A program made the position numbers and the translations under genes. A DNA stretch of 49,414 nucleotides, from NCBI RefSeq assembly GCF_017676365.1, contig NZ_JADKMA010000029.1, positions 1 through 49,414 of the forward strand. Reading direction: 5' to 3'. Shown in pieces: positions 8,413 through 16,552 of the stretch (positions are counted from its first letter, which is position 1; each line of letters starts with the position of its first letter). The DNA is from Streptomyces oryzae (GTDB lineage: Bacteria > Actinomycetota > Actinomycetes > Streptomycetales > Streptomycetaceae). Below the pieces are notes generated by a model. That model made no database searches. It worked only from the letters and a program-made list of their open reading frames with translations, and was not told the origin of the DNA.

Positions 8413-9663
8413 GTGGCATCACGGGTTGACTATGCGGCGCTGTTCGCCGCGACACCGAGCCCCTATCTGGTGCTGGGCCCCGATCTGGTGATCGTCGATG
8501 TGAACCGCGCCTATCTGGAGGCCACCGGCCGCACCCACGACGAACTGGTGGGCCAGCACATCTTCACCGCGTTCCCGGACAACCCCGACGACCCTGAGGC
8601 CGACGGAGTCCGTAATCTCGGCGCTTCCCTGCACAGGGTGCTGGCCGGCCGCAAGCCCGACACGATGGCGCTGCAGAAGTACGACATCCCAGCGCCCGGG
8701 CGGCCGGGGGCGTTCGAGGAGCGCTGGTGGTCCCCGGTGAACACCCCGGTCCTGGACCCGGACGGCCGGGTGGCCTACATCATTCACCGGGTCGAGGACG
8801 TCACCGCCTTCGTCAAAGCTCACCGGACGGCCCACCCCGCGAGCGCCCGGGTGGGTGAGTTCCTGGGCGAGACCCAGGCTCTGGAAGCCGAGCTGTACGC
8901 ACGGGCGCGGGAGCTGCAGCGGCTGAACGAGGAACTGCGGAAGGCGCACACCCGGGAACGCGAGGTCGCCGTCACCCTGCAGGAAGCCATGCTCGACGTC
9001 CCCGATCTGGCCCACCACCGGAACATCACGGTGCGCTATCTGCCCGCCATCGGCTCGCTCAACGTGTGCGGCGACTGGTACGACGTCGTCGACATCCCGC
9101 CCGACCAGATCGCCCTCGCGGTCGGCGATGTCATAGGCCACGGCCTGGAGGCCGCCGCCGTCATGGGCATGCTCCGCAGCGCCCTGTCCGCCGCCATCCG
9201 TGCCCTGGAGCGTCCGGCCCAGGCGCTGGAAGTCCTCGGGCTGTACGCCCGGTCCGTGGAGGGGGCGCTGGGCACCACCGCGGTCAAGGCGATCGTCGAC
9301 GCCCGCAGCCAACTGATCACCTACAGCAACGCGGGCCATCCACCACCGGTGCTCCTCCACCCCGGCGGCAGCTGCGAACTGCTGGACCGGGCCACCGACC
9401 CACCGCTCGGCGCCCGTCCGCAGCACGTCGCCCGCCCGCAGGCGAGCCTGCCGTACAGGCACGGCGACACTCTCGTGCTGTACACCGACGGTCTGATCGA
9501 GCGCCGGGACGAGGACATCGACGTCGGCCTGGGCCGGCTGACCGACGTGCTCAGCGAGTGCGGCCGGCTCGGCACCGAACAGCTCGCCGACACCGTCCTG
9601 GCACGCCTCGGCGTCGCCAGCGGGGCACGGGACGACATTGCCCTGCTCGTCGTCCGCCTCTGA
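8413..9663 (+). CDS. PAS-PP2C (SpoIIE-type) serine phosphatase
   Basis: A 416-residue cytosolic protein: PAS domain (about residues 5-140, starting 'DYAALFAATPSPYLVLGPDL'), a charged helical linker likely to form a coiled coil (155-190, 'ELYARARELQRLNEELRKAH'), then a PP2C phosphatase with the metal-binding motifs VCGDWYD, VGDVIGHG, LYTDGLIE and RDDIALLV. Such proteins dephosphorylate anti-anti-sigma factors of the RsbV/SpoIIAA type in response to a signal sensed by the PAS domain. GTG at 8413 has AGGGAG 8 bp upstream; GTG at 8404 is an alternative. The 250-bp gap to the divergent symporter-phosphatase gene must hold both promoters. No antagonist or sigma gene is next to it. Confidence 0.88.
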   Translation: MASRVDYAALFAATPSPYLVLGPDLVIVDVNRAYLEATGRTHDELVGQHIFTAFPDNPDDPEADGVRNLGASLHRVLAGRKPDTMALQKYDIPAPGRPGAFEERWWSPVNTPVLDPDGRVAYIIHRVEDVTAFVKAHRTAHPASARVGEFLGETQALEAELYARARELQRLNEELRKAHTREREVAVTLQEAMLDVPDLAHHRNITVRYLPAIGSLNVCGDWYDVVDIPPDQIALAVGDVIGHGLEAAAVMGMLRSALSAAIRALERPAQALEVLGLYARSVEGALGTTAVKAIVDARSQLITYSNAGHPPPVLLHPGGSCELLDRATDPPLGARPQHVARPQASLPYRHGDTLVLYTDGLIERRDEDIDVGLGRLTDVLSECGRLGTEQLADTVLARLGVASGARDDIALLVVRL

Positions 9664-9858
9664 CCCGGGAAACAGCTCCCCTCGACCGAAGCCCGGGGTC
9701 GCGCCCGCCCCGGAGCCGGCAGAGAAGCAACCGTGTGCAGGTCGGCACGGAAGAACGGGGAGCACCCGACCGTTTCTCCGGCAGTTGCTCGTCGCGCCGC
9801 CGCTGGTCCTCCGCCGCCGTATGGCGAGCGCTGGTACTGCCGCCGGTGTCCTCCTTCA

Positions 9859-10680
9859 TCAGCCGGTCACGGCTGCGCCCCCGGCGGGCGGCTCGCTGCT
9901 GTCGGCATAGACGACCAGCGTCTGCTCCGGCTGTTCGGCCAGGTGGAAGGCGATGTACGCGTAATCGACCGCTCCCCGTTGGGGGTGTCGTAGCCGTTTT
10001 CGACCGCTGTGCCGGGCCTGCACCTCGTACTGCGGCCACCAGTCCCGCACCTGCGGGCTGCCCTCGTTCAGGTCCTCGATCAGCCGGGTGTACCGCGGGT
10101 CGCCGGAATGGCGTGCCGCCAGCGTCCGAAGTCGGCCGAGCAGGCCGCGTGCTTCGGGTTCCCAGTCGACCAGTACGTCCCGGGCCACCGGTTCGAGAAA
10201 CACCCACCGGGCGAAGTTGGCGGGCCGCTCCGCGTCAGTGATGAGCCTCGGGAACAGCTCGTGAGCCGCCTGGTTGTGGCTGAGGACGTCGTAGTTGCCG
10301 CCGATGATGTACGCCGGGTTCGGCTGGAGCAGCAGGGGGACGGCACCCGCCTCGGCCGTCAGCGGCTCGGGGTCCTCGGCTTCGGCCGCGGGCGCGTGAC
10401 CGGCAAGCTGGAGGAGGTGCTCGCGCTCGTGCCGGTCGAGCCGCAGCGCCGTGGCGAGGGCGTTGAGCACCTGTTCGGAGACGCGGATCTTCCGCCCCTG
10501 CTCCAGGTACGTATACCAGGTGGCGCTGATCCCGGCCAGCAGTGCCAGTTCCTCCCGGCGAAGTCCCGGAGTCCGACGGCGGCTGGTCTGGGGCAGGCCC
10601 ACCTCCTCAGGGGTCAGACGCTCTCTCCGGCTGCGCAGGAATTCACTCAGCTGACGGCGTTGGTCCGGCTGACTGGGCAT
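9859..10680 (-). CDS. XRE-family regulator with MmyB-like ligand-binding domain
   Basis: A 273-residue regulator. The N-terminal helix-turn-helix (about residues 10-85) contains 'RRTPGLRREELALLAGIS' and 'WYTYLEQGR', the hallmark of the MmyB-like (MltR) group. The rest is the PAS-like C-terminal domain, with typical 'NPAYIIGGNYDVLSHNQAA' and 'ARWVFLEP' and 'DWEPEARGLLGRLR'. Structural work on this family found a fatty-acid-like ligand and a recurring genomic link to divergent short-chain dehydrogenases, which is exactly the arrangement here. ATG at 10680 has GAAGGTG upstream. Palindromes in the shared promoter region suggest control of itself and the dehydrogenase. Confidence 0.88.
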   Translation of the reverse strand: MPSQPDQRRQLSEFLRSRRERLTPEEVGLPQTSRRRTPGLRREELALLAGISATWYTYLEQGRKIRVSEQVLNALATALRLDRHEREHLLQLAGHAPAAEAEDPEPLTAEAGAVPLLLQPNPAYIIGGNYDVLSHNQAAHELFPRLITDAERPANFARWVFLEPVARDVLVDWEPEARGLLGRLRTLAARHSGDPRYTRLIEDLNEGSPQVRDWWPQYEVQARHSGRKRLRHPQRGAVDYAYIAFHLAEQPEQTLVVYADSSEPPAGGAAVTG

Positions 10681-10693
10681 GGCACCTTCAGTT

Positions 10694-10734
10694 CCAGAAT
10701 AAATACGTTCTGGATACCAGGCTAAGCCCCCTGG
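10694..10734. promoter_or_regulatory. Two inverted repeats between the XRE regulator and SDR genes
   Basis: CCAGAA (10694-10699) and TTCTGG (10708-10713) form a perfect 6-bp inverted repeat around an AT-rich 8-bp centre. Directly beside it CCAGG (10717-10721) and CCTGG (10730-10734) form a second one. They lie 14-54 bp upstream of the regulator start and in front of the divergent dehydrogenase, the expected place for operators of an MmyB-like repressor. The AT-rich centre stands out in this GC-rich DNA and may overlap a -10 element. Assignment is by position and symmetry only. Confidence 0.5.
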
Positions 10735-10899
10735 AGACTGGTGTGCGAGCACGGGCCGCGGCACTACCGACGGCCTCACACGGTCATACCGGCACCCGGC
10801 CGCCCAGAGCGCAACGGCTTCCCGAGGCCCCACTCGAGGCCCCGCTGCCGCTCGTCGCCCCGGCCCCGGCCCCGGTGCCGAAGATGGAGAGGGCAACTC

Positions 10900-11637
10900 A
10901 TGTCCGGAATCAAGGGCAAAGTAGTGGCGATCACGGGAGCCAGCAGTGGCATCGGCGAGGCGACCGCGCTGCTGCTCGCCGAACGCGGTGCACGACTCGT
11001 GCTCGGCGCACGCCGGTCCGAACGCCTGGCGGAGTTGGTGGCCCGGATCGGGAAGGCAGGCGGCACGGCCGTGCAGATCCGCACCGACGTGACCCGGCGG
11101 GAGGACCTGCAGGCCCTGGTCGCGCTGGCCGGTGAGCGCTTCGGCCGACTCGACGTACTCGTCAGCAATGCCGGAGTCGGCACCATCTCGCCTCTCGACG
11201 ATCTGCGCGTCGAGGAGTGGGACCACATGGTCGACGTCAATGTGAAGGGCGTGCTGTACGGGATCGGTGCCGCGCTGCCGGTCTTCCGGGCGCAGGGCAG
11301 CGGCCACTTCATCACCACCGCTTCCACGGCCGCGTTTCGCATCGTGCCGACCATGGCCGTCTACGCCGGCACCAAGTTCGCAGTCCGGGCCCTGTGCGAA
11401 GGACTGCGCCAGGAGGCCGGCGACTCCCTGCGAGTGACCACCGTCGCACCTGGTGCGACGGCGACCGACTTCGCCGAGGCGTCAACCAACAGCCAGGTCA
11501 GAGCAGAGATCACCAAGATGCGGGACGACATCGCGATCCCGCCCGACGCGATCGCCCGGGCCATCGCTTTCGCGATCGAACAGTCCGCCACGGTCGACGT
11601 GAACGAGATCGTCGTCCGCCCCACCGCCCAGAGCTGA
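10900..11637 (+). CDS. Short-chain dehydrogenase/reductase (classical SDR)
   Basis: A 245-residue NAD(P)-dependent oxidoreductase. The nucleotide-binding motif TGASSGIG is at residues 12-19, NAG at 90-92, and the catalytic Ser142, Tyr155 and Lys159 are all present (YAGTK). An Arg-rich stretch after strand two (GARRSERL) suggests NADPH preference. ATG at 10900 follows GGAGAGGG at suitable spacing. The substrate is not predictable. Its divergent pairing with the MmyB-like regulator implies regulated expression; in that family the pair is often linked to lipid or secondary metabolism. Confidence 0.9.
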   Translation: MSGIKGKVVAITGASSGIGEATALLLAERGARLVLGARRSERLAELVARIGKAGGTAVQIRTDVTRREDLQALVALAGERFGRLDVLVSNAGVGTISPLDDLRVEEWDHMVDVNVKGVLYGIGAALPVFRAQGSGHFITTASTAAFRIVPTMAVYAGTKFAVRALCEGLRQEAGDSLRVTTVAPGATATDFAEASTNSQVRAEITKMRDDIAIPPDAIARAIAFAIEQSATVDVNEIVVRPTAQS

Positions 11638-11752
11638 CCTCCCCCGCCCTTGCGTGGCGGTGTTGCTCACGCTTCCCAGCGCTGCCATTACTGACGCAGT
11701 GGGTCAAATTGGTCCTGGCGAGCCCGAAACAGCGCAAGGTAGCAACGGAATT

Positions 11753-12064
11753 GTGGTGGGTAGGAACGCAGCCCCAACGGCCGACATCGCGGAGCGCAAG
11801 CGCCAACTCGTACGCGGCGAACTGGCCGAGGCTGCGGTGACGTTGCTGGCTGATCAGGGATTCGAGGAGACGACGGTCGACCAGATCGCGACCGCCGTGG
11901 GATTGTCACGCCGCACGTTCTCCCGCTACTTCCAGTCCAAGGAGGACGTGGTCGTGCACATGATGTCGGGACCCAGTGCGCGGATGTGCGCGGAACTGCG
12001 TGCCCGGCCCGCCGACGAACCGCCCGCGGTAGCGCTCCGCCACCCGCCGTTCTGGCCCTCGTAG
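11753..12064 (+). pseudogene. TetR-family regulator, truncated at 3' end
   Basis: The frame from GTG at 11753 encodes a clear TetR DNA-binding domain: 'LAEAAVTLLADQGFEETTVDQIA' then 'VGLSRRTFSRYFQSKEDVVV'. After about residue 97 ('DEPPAVALRH', near 12042) the similarity stops and the frame ends in TAG at 12064 after a few unrelated residues, so the ligand-binding domain (about 100-120 aa) is absent. The DNA just beyond the break reads in the opposite direction as the broken end of a lipoprotein gene, which indicates a deletion joining two genes. A DNA-binding fragment could still be made. Confidence 0.7.
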
Positions 12065-12557
12065 AGGATGGTGTAGCTGTCGAATTCGTCCGCGTTCTGC
12101 GCATTTTGCGGCGGTTCGTATGACGAAGGGCCGCAGGAGGTGGAGTCCTTTTCGAAGGCGGTTTCCAATGCGGCGAAAGTGCGCTTGGCGTCGTCCTCCG
12201 AGGCATGGGCCAGAGCGTGGAACTGCACGTGCTTGCCGACCTCTTCGTCGAGGTCGGGGGCGAAGGCTGTTACGGCCCCGCCCGTACGCGATCCTTGCAG
12301 GCGTCCGGATAGTCCCCGCAGACCGAGGACTTGTAGCCGCCCCGTTCCCCGTCGGGAGACGTCTTGCTGCCCTCGTACGGTGTCCCCTCCATGGTGGCCC
12401 GGTCGGGGAGGATCGCGTACGCGGTCTTCTGGGTGGCGGGTAGGGACTCGGGGTGCGACTCCCCGCTGCAACCTGTCAGGACGGCGGCGAGGATCGTGGC
12501 CATCAGCGTGGCCAGTGGTGTTGAGGTGAGGGTCAGCCCTTTCGGTGCACTGCGCAC
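12045..12557 (-). pseudogene. Lipoprotein gene, frameshifted and truncated
   Basis: GTG at 12557 with GGGAAG 7 bp upstream starts a lipoprotein signal peptide ending in the lipobox LTGC (about residue 29), followed by a Ser/Pro-rich stretch and an extracellular domain. The first frame stops at 12270, but a one-base shift at the G-run near 12273-12283 restores a continuous sequence (DACKDRV joined to GGAVTAFAPDLDEEVG, then 'AKRTFAALETAFEKDSTSCG'). This continues to about 12045 and then runs into antisense TetR sequence. It resembles the extracytoplasmic sensor-like lipoproteins common in Streptomyces. Both a frameshift and loss of the C-terminus indicate a decayed gene; a sequencing error could explain the frameshift but not the truncation. 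Confidence 0.6.
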
Positions 12558-13378
12558 AGCAGATCTTCCCTAGGTGGCAGTTGATGATGAGTTCAGGTCG
12601 GCTGAGGGAGCACGAGCGGCAGTTGCCGGGCCGCCGGCATATGGTGCTCCGGCCGTGGGCGGGTGGCCACCCGGGTGTCGGCGGCTACTGGATCAGCCCG
12701 CCTCCGTGATCGTCATCGGCGTCGGGCACCCCAGCGTGGGAGGAGGCGGGGAAGCACGGACGTGCCGGTCTCTCCGGCCGGCTTGTTTCAGGTGGTGTGG
12801 GTGGCGGTTTCCGAGAGCGGTTCAGGGCCACTCCTCCTGGGCGGCGATCCACTCCCGGGATGTCGCCGGTGACACTGGTGCCATGCTGCAAGTCGTGCAG
12901 CGCGAGGCCGCCGGCGGGATCGGACGCGTCCGTGCGCCCGGCGGATGGCACAGCGCGAGCACGTCCAGGACACCGCTGTCTCCAGCAGGTCGCTGCGGCA
13001 CCCTCGCCTGGATCCCCACCTCTGCCAACACCCGGCTCTGTTCCCCGCCGACGCGGCCGCCGCTCAGCTCAGGGCTGGATTCAGGGGGCCAGAGCCCGGG
13101 AGATGCCAGGCGCTGGCAGTCAAATGGACGCCACCCGGTCAGCGCACACTCCTCCGAGAGGCGTCGGCCGGGCTCAGCGATCCCCTGGTTCCCCGGATGC
13201 AACACAGTCCCGAGAAGTCACGTGCGTATCAGATGCGTGACGGCCAACGCCCTACGCGAGAGACTGTCCGAGACGGACGATGACGCTCAGAAGTTCGACT
13301 GAATCGCCGTCAGGAACTGTTGTGACCTGCAAAGACGCTCCTCACAGCGGCAGCTGCTCCCCTCACCAGGAGGTACAC
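12558..13378. other. Gene-poor 820-bp stretch
   Basis: Several frames are open because of the high GC content, but none shows a recognisable domain, a good ribosome site with matching codon use, or plausible composition. Together with the two broken genes to its left it looks like degraded DNA. Its right end must hold the promoter of the dihydroxyacetone kinase operon; I could not identify that promoter with confidence. Confidence 0.5.
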
Positions 13379-14371
13379 ATGAGAATGCTGATCAACGTTC
13401 CCGAATCGGTGGTACCGGATGCGCTGCGCGGGATGGCGGCGGCCCATCCGGAGCTGACGGTGGACGTGGACCGGCGGGTGGTGATGCGGCGGGACGCGCC
13501 CGTGGACGGGAAGGTGGCACTGGTCTCGGGCGGTGGCTCCGGACACGAGCCGCTGCACGGCGGGTTCGTGGGGCCCGGCATGCTGGACGCCGCCTGTCCG
13601 GGCGAGATCTTCACCTCTCCCGTGCCCGACCAGATGGTCGCCGCGGCCGCGGCCGTGGACAGCGGCGAAGGCGTGCTGTTCATCGTCAAGAACTACACAG
13701 GCGACGTACTCAACTTCGACATGGCGGCCGAACTGGCCGAGGACGAGGGGGTGCGGATCGGCAAGGTGCTGGTCGAGGACGACGTGGCCGTCACCGACAG
13801 CACGCACACTGCCGGGCGCCGCGGCACGGGCGCCACCCTGTTCGTGGAGAAGATCGCGGGTGCGCTCGCCGCCGAGGGAGCACCGCTGGAGCAGGTGGAG
13901 GCTGTCGCGCGGCAGGTGGCCGGCTCGTCGCGCAGCTTCGGGGTGGCGCTGAGCCCGTGCAGTACACCTGCCAAGGGCGGACCGATGTTCGAGCTGCCGC
14001 CCGGGGAGCTGGAGTTGGGCGTCGGCATCCACGGGGAGCCGGGCCGCGAGCGGCGGGCGATGATGACGGCGGGTGAGATCGCGGACTTCGCCGTTGACGC
14101 CGTACTGGAGGACCTGCAGCCGGAGGAACCGGTGCTGGCGCTGGTCAACGGCATGGGGGCGACGCCGTTGCTGGAGCTGTACGGGTTCTGCGGCGAGGTG
14201 CACCGGGTCCTGGCCGAGCGGCGGATCCCGGTCGCCCGTACCCTCGTCGGCAACTACGTGACCTCGCTGGACATGGCGGGCGCCTCCGTCACACTGTGCC
14301 GGGCCGACGAGGAGCTGCTGCGCCTGTGGGACGCACCCGTGCGCACCCCCGGACTGCGGTGGGGCGTCTGA
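13379..14371 (+). CDS. dhaK: Dihydroxyacetone kinase subunit DhaK
   Basis: A 330-residue substrate-binding subunit of the PEP-dependent dihydroxyacetone kinase. The glycine-rich 'ALVSGGGSGHEPLHGGFVG' forms the substrate pocket, and His218 in 'VGIHGEPG' is the residue that binds dihydroxyacetone as a hemiaminal, at the same position as in E. coli. 'NYTGDVLNFDMA' and 'RGTGATLFVEKIAGA' are also family-typical. ATG at 13379 follows AGGAGG closely. It is the first gene of dhaKLM. The complex converts dihydroxyacetone to dihydroxyacetone phosphate in the cytosol using phosphate passed along the PTS. Confidence 0.97.
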   Translation: MRMLINVPESVVPDALRGMAAAHPELTVDVDRRVVMRRDAPVDGKVALVSGGGSGHEPLHGGFVGPGMLDAACPGEIFTSPVPDQMVAAAAAVDSGEGVLFIVKNYTGDVLNFDMAAELAEDEGVRIGKVLVEDDVAVTDSTHTAGRRGTGATLFVEKIAGALAAEGAPLEQVEAVARQVAGSSRSFGVALSPCSTPAKGGPMFELPPGELELGVGIHGEPGRERRAMMTAGEIADFAVDAVLEDLQPEEPVLALVNGMGATPLLELYGFCGEVHRVLAERRIPVARTLVGNYVTSLDMAGASVTLCRADEELLRLWDAPVRTPGLRWGV

Positions 14372-14428
14372 GCGCCCGACGCCCGGCGGCGACCCGCCAC
14401 GCCGGGCGAGGGCTCGGCACCACAGCGG

Positions 14429-14478
14429 GCAGTACGGCGTTACAGACAGCGAGCAGCACGGCGTTACAGCAGTACGGC
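14429..14478 (+). repeat. Short direct repeats between dhaK and dhaL
   Basis: GCAGTACGGCGTTACAG (14429-14445) and GCAGCACGGCGTTACAG (14453-14469) differ at one base, and a third partial copy GCAGTACGGC follows at 14469-14478. They fill the 164-bp gap between dhaK and dhaL, which is long for genes of one operon. A role in mRNA structure or merely slippage is possible; nothing in the sequence decides. Confidence 0.6.
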
Positions 14479-14535
14479 AGTCCTGCTGCAGCAGCAAGCA
14501 GCACCAACGATCGGGACAGCGGCGAAGGAGCAAGA

Positions 14536-15279
14536 GTGAGCGGCAAGGTGACGAACGGCGCCGGCGGGTCCGGTGACGGTGGCGACGGCAGCGAAGGCAC
14601 ACCCGAGCTGGACGCCGCCTTCTTCGCACGCTGGATGACGGCCGCGGCGGACGCCGTTGCCCGCGAGGCCGACAGGCTGACCGAGCTCGACTCGGCGATC
14701 GGCGACTCGGATCACGGCGGCAACATGCGCCGCGGTTTCGAAGCGGTGCGGGAGGAACTGGGCGAGGAGGTCCCCGCGACACCTGGTGCTGTGCTCATGA
14801 CGGCGGGGAGAAAGCTGGTCTCGACGGTGGGCGGGGCGTCCGGACCGCTCTACGGCACGCTGCTGCGCCGCGCCGGCAAGGCACTCGGCAGCGCGGAACG
14901 GGTCAGCCGGGAGGAGCTGGCAGGCGCACTGCGTACGGGGATCGACGCGGTGGCGCAGCTGGGCGGCGCCGTCGCGGGCGACAAGACGATGCTCGACGCG
15001 CTGTTCCCGGCCGTCGAGGCACTGGCGGACAGCGGCGGGAAGGATTTCGAGGCAGCACGTACGGCGGCCGAGCAGGGCGCCGAGGAGACGGTGCCGCTCC
15101 AGGCGCGCAAGGGCCGGGCCAGCTATCTGGGCGAGCGCAGCATCGGCCACCAGGACCCGGGCGCGACCTCGGCGGCACTGCTGGTGGCCGCGCTGGCGGA
15201 AGCGGACACCGCGGTGGAACCTGAAGGGGACGCGGACGGGACCGGGTCCGCACAGGGCGGCAGCGGTGGGAGTGAGTGA
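14536..15279 (+). CDS. dhaL: Dihydroxyacetone kinase subunit DhaL
   Basis: A 247-residue ADP-binding subunit. The magnesium and nucleotide site is clear: Asp52, Asp57 and Asp59 in 'ELDSAIGDSDHGGNM' match E. coli DhaL Asp30, Asp35 and Asp37 in spacing. Later motifs 'STVGGASGPLYGTLL' and 'GDKTMLDAL' are family-typical. The first 22 residues and the last 25 are Gly/Ser/Glu-rich extensions absent from the E. coli protein. GTG at 14536 follows AAGGAGC. The stop overlaps the start of dhaM by four bases (GTGA), indicating translational coupling. DhaL carries the phosphoryl group as bound ATP, recharged by DhaM. Confidence 0.96.
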   Translation: MSGKVTNGAGGSGDGGDGSEGTPELDAAFFARWMTAAADAVAREADRLTELDSAIGDSDHGGNMRRGFEAVREELGEEVPATPGAVLMTAGRKLVSTVGGASGPLYGTLLRRAGKALGSAERVSREELAGALRTGIDAVAQLGGAVAGDKTMLDALFPAVEALADSGGKDFEAARTAAEQGAEETVPLQARKGRASYLGERSIGHQDPGATSAALLVAALAEADTAVEPEGDADGTGSAQGGSGGSE

Positions 15280-15698
15280 CCGTGGTCGAGGCGCACGGCG
15301 GTAAGCGGGTCGGGATCGTTCTTGTCTCGCACAGCAAGGAAGTGGCCGACTCGACGGCCCGGTTGGCAGCCGGGCTCGCCGGGGTGCCTGACGCGCTGGT
15401 CGCCGGCGCCGGCGGACTGCCCGACGGGAGCCTGGGCACCAGCGAGGAGCTGATCGTCGAGGCCGCGCGCCGGATGGACGAGGGGGCAGGCGTCGCCCTG
15501 CTGGCCGATCTGGGCAGCGCGGTGCTGACGGTCAAGACCCTGCTTGCAGAGGGAGACGAACTGCCCGAGCCCGCACGGCTGGTGGACGCCCCGCTGATCG
15601 AGGGCGCGGTCGCCGCCGTCGTGACCGCTGCGGGCGGGGGCGACCTGGATACGGTGGCCGCGGCGGCCGAGGAGGCGTACACCTACCGCAAGCTCTGA
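15276..15698 (+). CDS. dhaM: PTS-dependent dihydroxyacetone kinase phosphotransferase DhaM
   Basis: A 140-residue EIIA-like (mannose-family) protein. 'GIVLVSHSKEVADS' carries the phosphorylated histidine (His19), and 'VALLADLGSAVLTVK' and 'DAPLIEGAVAAVV' are conserved. It takes phosphate from HPr and passes it to the ADP on DhaL. Unlike E. coli DhaM it has only the EIIA domain, so HPr and enzyme I must come from elsewhere in the genome; this short form is usual in Gram-positive bacteria. GTG at 15276 overlaps the dhaL stop. Its 3' end overlaps by 16 bp the convergent winged-helix gene. Confidence 0.95.
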   Translation: MTVVEAHGGKRVGIVLVSHSKEVADSTARLAAGLAGVPDALVAGAGGLPDGSLGTSEELIVEAARRMDEGAGVALLADLGSAVLTVKTLLAEGDELPEPARLVDAPLIEGAVAAVVTAAGGGDLDTVAAAAEEAYTYRKL

Positions 15699-16552
15699 AC
15701 AGCGGTGAGGCGGCGGCGCCCGGGGCCGGCGCCGACGCCCTCGCCCGCTGCGTCCCCGGGCCCGTGCTGCTGGGGTCCGAGGGCGACGCCCTGCTCACCG
15801 CTCCGCCCGGAGCGTTTGTCGGTGGACTTGTCCCCGCGCCGATCGGAATCGGAACGCCACTCGGAGCACCCGTCCGGACACCGCTCCGCTCGTCGGTCGG
15901 GGCGGCCATCCGCACGTGGACCGGAGAGCTGGTCCGCACGCCGGTCCGCGCGCCGGTCGGAGTGCTGGTCCGCACGCCGGTCGGCGCGCTGGTCCGCACT
16001 CGGGTCGGCGCGTTCGTCCGAACGCCGGTCCGCACGCTGATCCGCACGCCGGTTGGAACGCCGGTCCGCTCGCCGGTCGGTGCGCTGATTCACGCGCCGT
16101 TCGCGGCCCGGAGCCGTCGGCGCTGTGGTGGGCGGCGGGCGCCACGGTGCGCCGCCGGATCGCGGGGCCGGGGGTGGAATCCGGGCACCGGCGCGCCGAG
16201 CCGCTTCGGCCGTGGCGCGGGCCGCCGCACCGGCCAGCGCGTACTGCCCGTATCCGGTGCGGTCGACCAGCCCGTGCTCCGCGGCCTGGGCGAGGAGTTT
16301 GTTCGCGTTGGACGCGCTCAGTCCGGCACGCCGGGCTATCACGCTCAGCCGATGCGGAGTCCCCGGCTCCTCCCGCTCCAGGGCCGTCATCGCCGCCAGT
16401 AACGCGAACCCTCTCGCCGCACTCACCAGGCACTTCCGGCGCTGGGCAGCCCGTTCCGCCCGGTGTGCGGACGGTGTTGCCCTGGACGGCACGCCACGGA
16501 TCTCGTCATAGATACACACCTTTGAACCCGGGTAGATTTCGGAGATCTTCAC
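15683..16552 (-). CDS. Winged-helix (IclR/MarR-like) protein with Arg/Asp tetrapeptide-repeat tail
   Basis: A 289-residue frame from GTG at 16552. Residues 45-105 form a winged helix: 'ARGFALLAAMTALEREEPG', a recognition helix 'LSASNANKLLAQAAEHGLV' and a wing 'DRTGYGQYALAG'. This resembles the N-terminal domain of IclR-type regulators, but no effector domain follows. Instead residues 157-240 consist of about 20 degenerate tetrapeptides of the RADR, RADQ and RSDR type, then a Gly/Gln-rich end. Third codon positions in the repeat remain G/C-rich in this frame, which supports translation. It is divergent from the pentapeptide/P450 unit and could regulate it. The start is uncertain because the ribosome site is weak; a shorter start near residue 21 or 43 is possible. 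Confidence 0.6.
   Translation of the reverse strand: MKISEIYPGSKVCIYDEIRGVPSRATPSAHRAERAAQRRKCLVSAARGFALLAAMTALEREEPGTPHRLSVIARRAGLSASNANKLLAQAAEHGLVDRTGYGQYALAGAAARATAEAARRAGARIPPPAPRSGGAPWRPPPTTAPTAPGRERRVNQRTDRRADRRSNRRADQRADRRSDERADPSADQRADRRADQHSDRRADRRADQLSGPRADGRPDRRAERCPDGCSEWRSDSDRRGDKSTDKRSGRSGEQGVALGPQQHGPGDAAGEGVGAGPGRRRLTAVQSLR
15833..16084. repeat. Degenerate 12-bp tandem repeat array (coding)
   Basis: About 250 bp built of units like GTCCGCACGCCG and GTCGGCGCGCTG, period 12 and in places 24 bp. On the minus strand it codes for the RADR/RADQ repeats of the winged-helix protein; because 12 is divisible by three, gain or loss of units would keep the frame. All six frames are open through the array, so other frames (for example a plus-strand 'VRTPVGAL' repeat) are probably by-products. 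Confidence 0.75.

Noticed and set aside
12574..13302. Plus-strand 242-codon frame in the gene-poor region
   Set aside because: Composition and codon pattern do not resemble a Streptomyces protein and no motif or ribosome site supports it.
15833..16084. Possible CRISPR array
   Set aside because: The unit is 12 bp, degenerate and without unique spacers, and no cas genes are present; it is a coding tandem repeat.
15764..16402. Plus-strand reading of the repeat array as a (VRTPVGAL)n protein
   Set aside because: All frames are open in the array. Only the minus-strand frame is continuous with a recognisable winged-helix domain.
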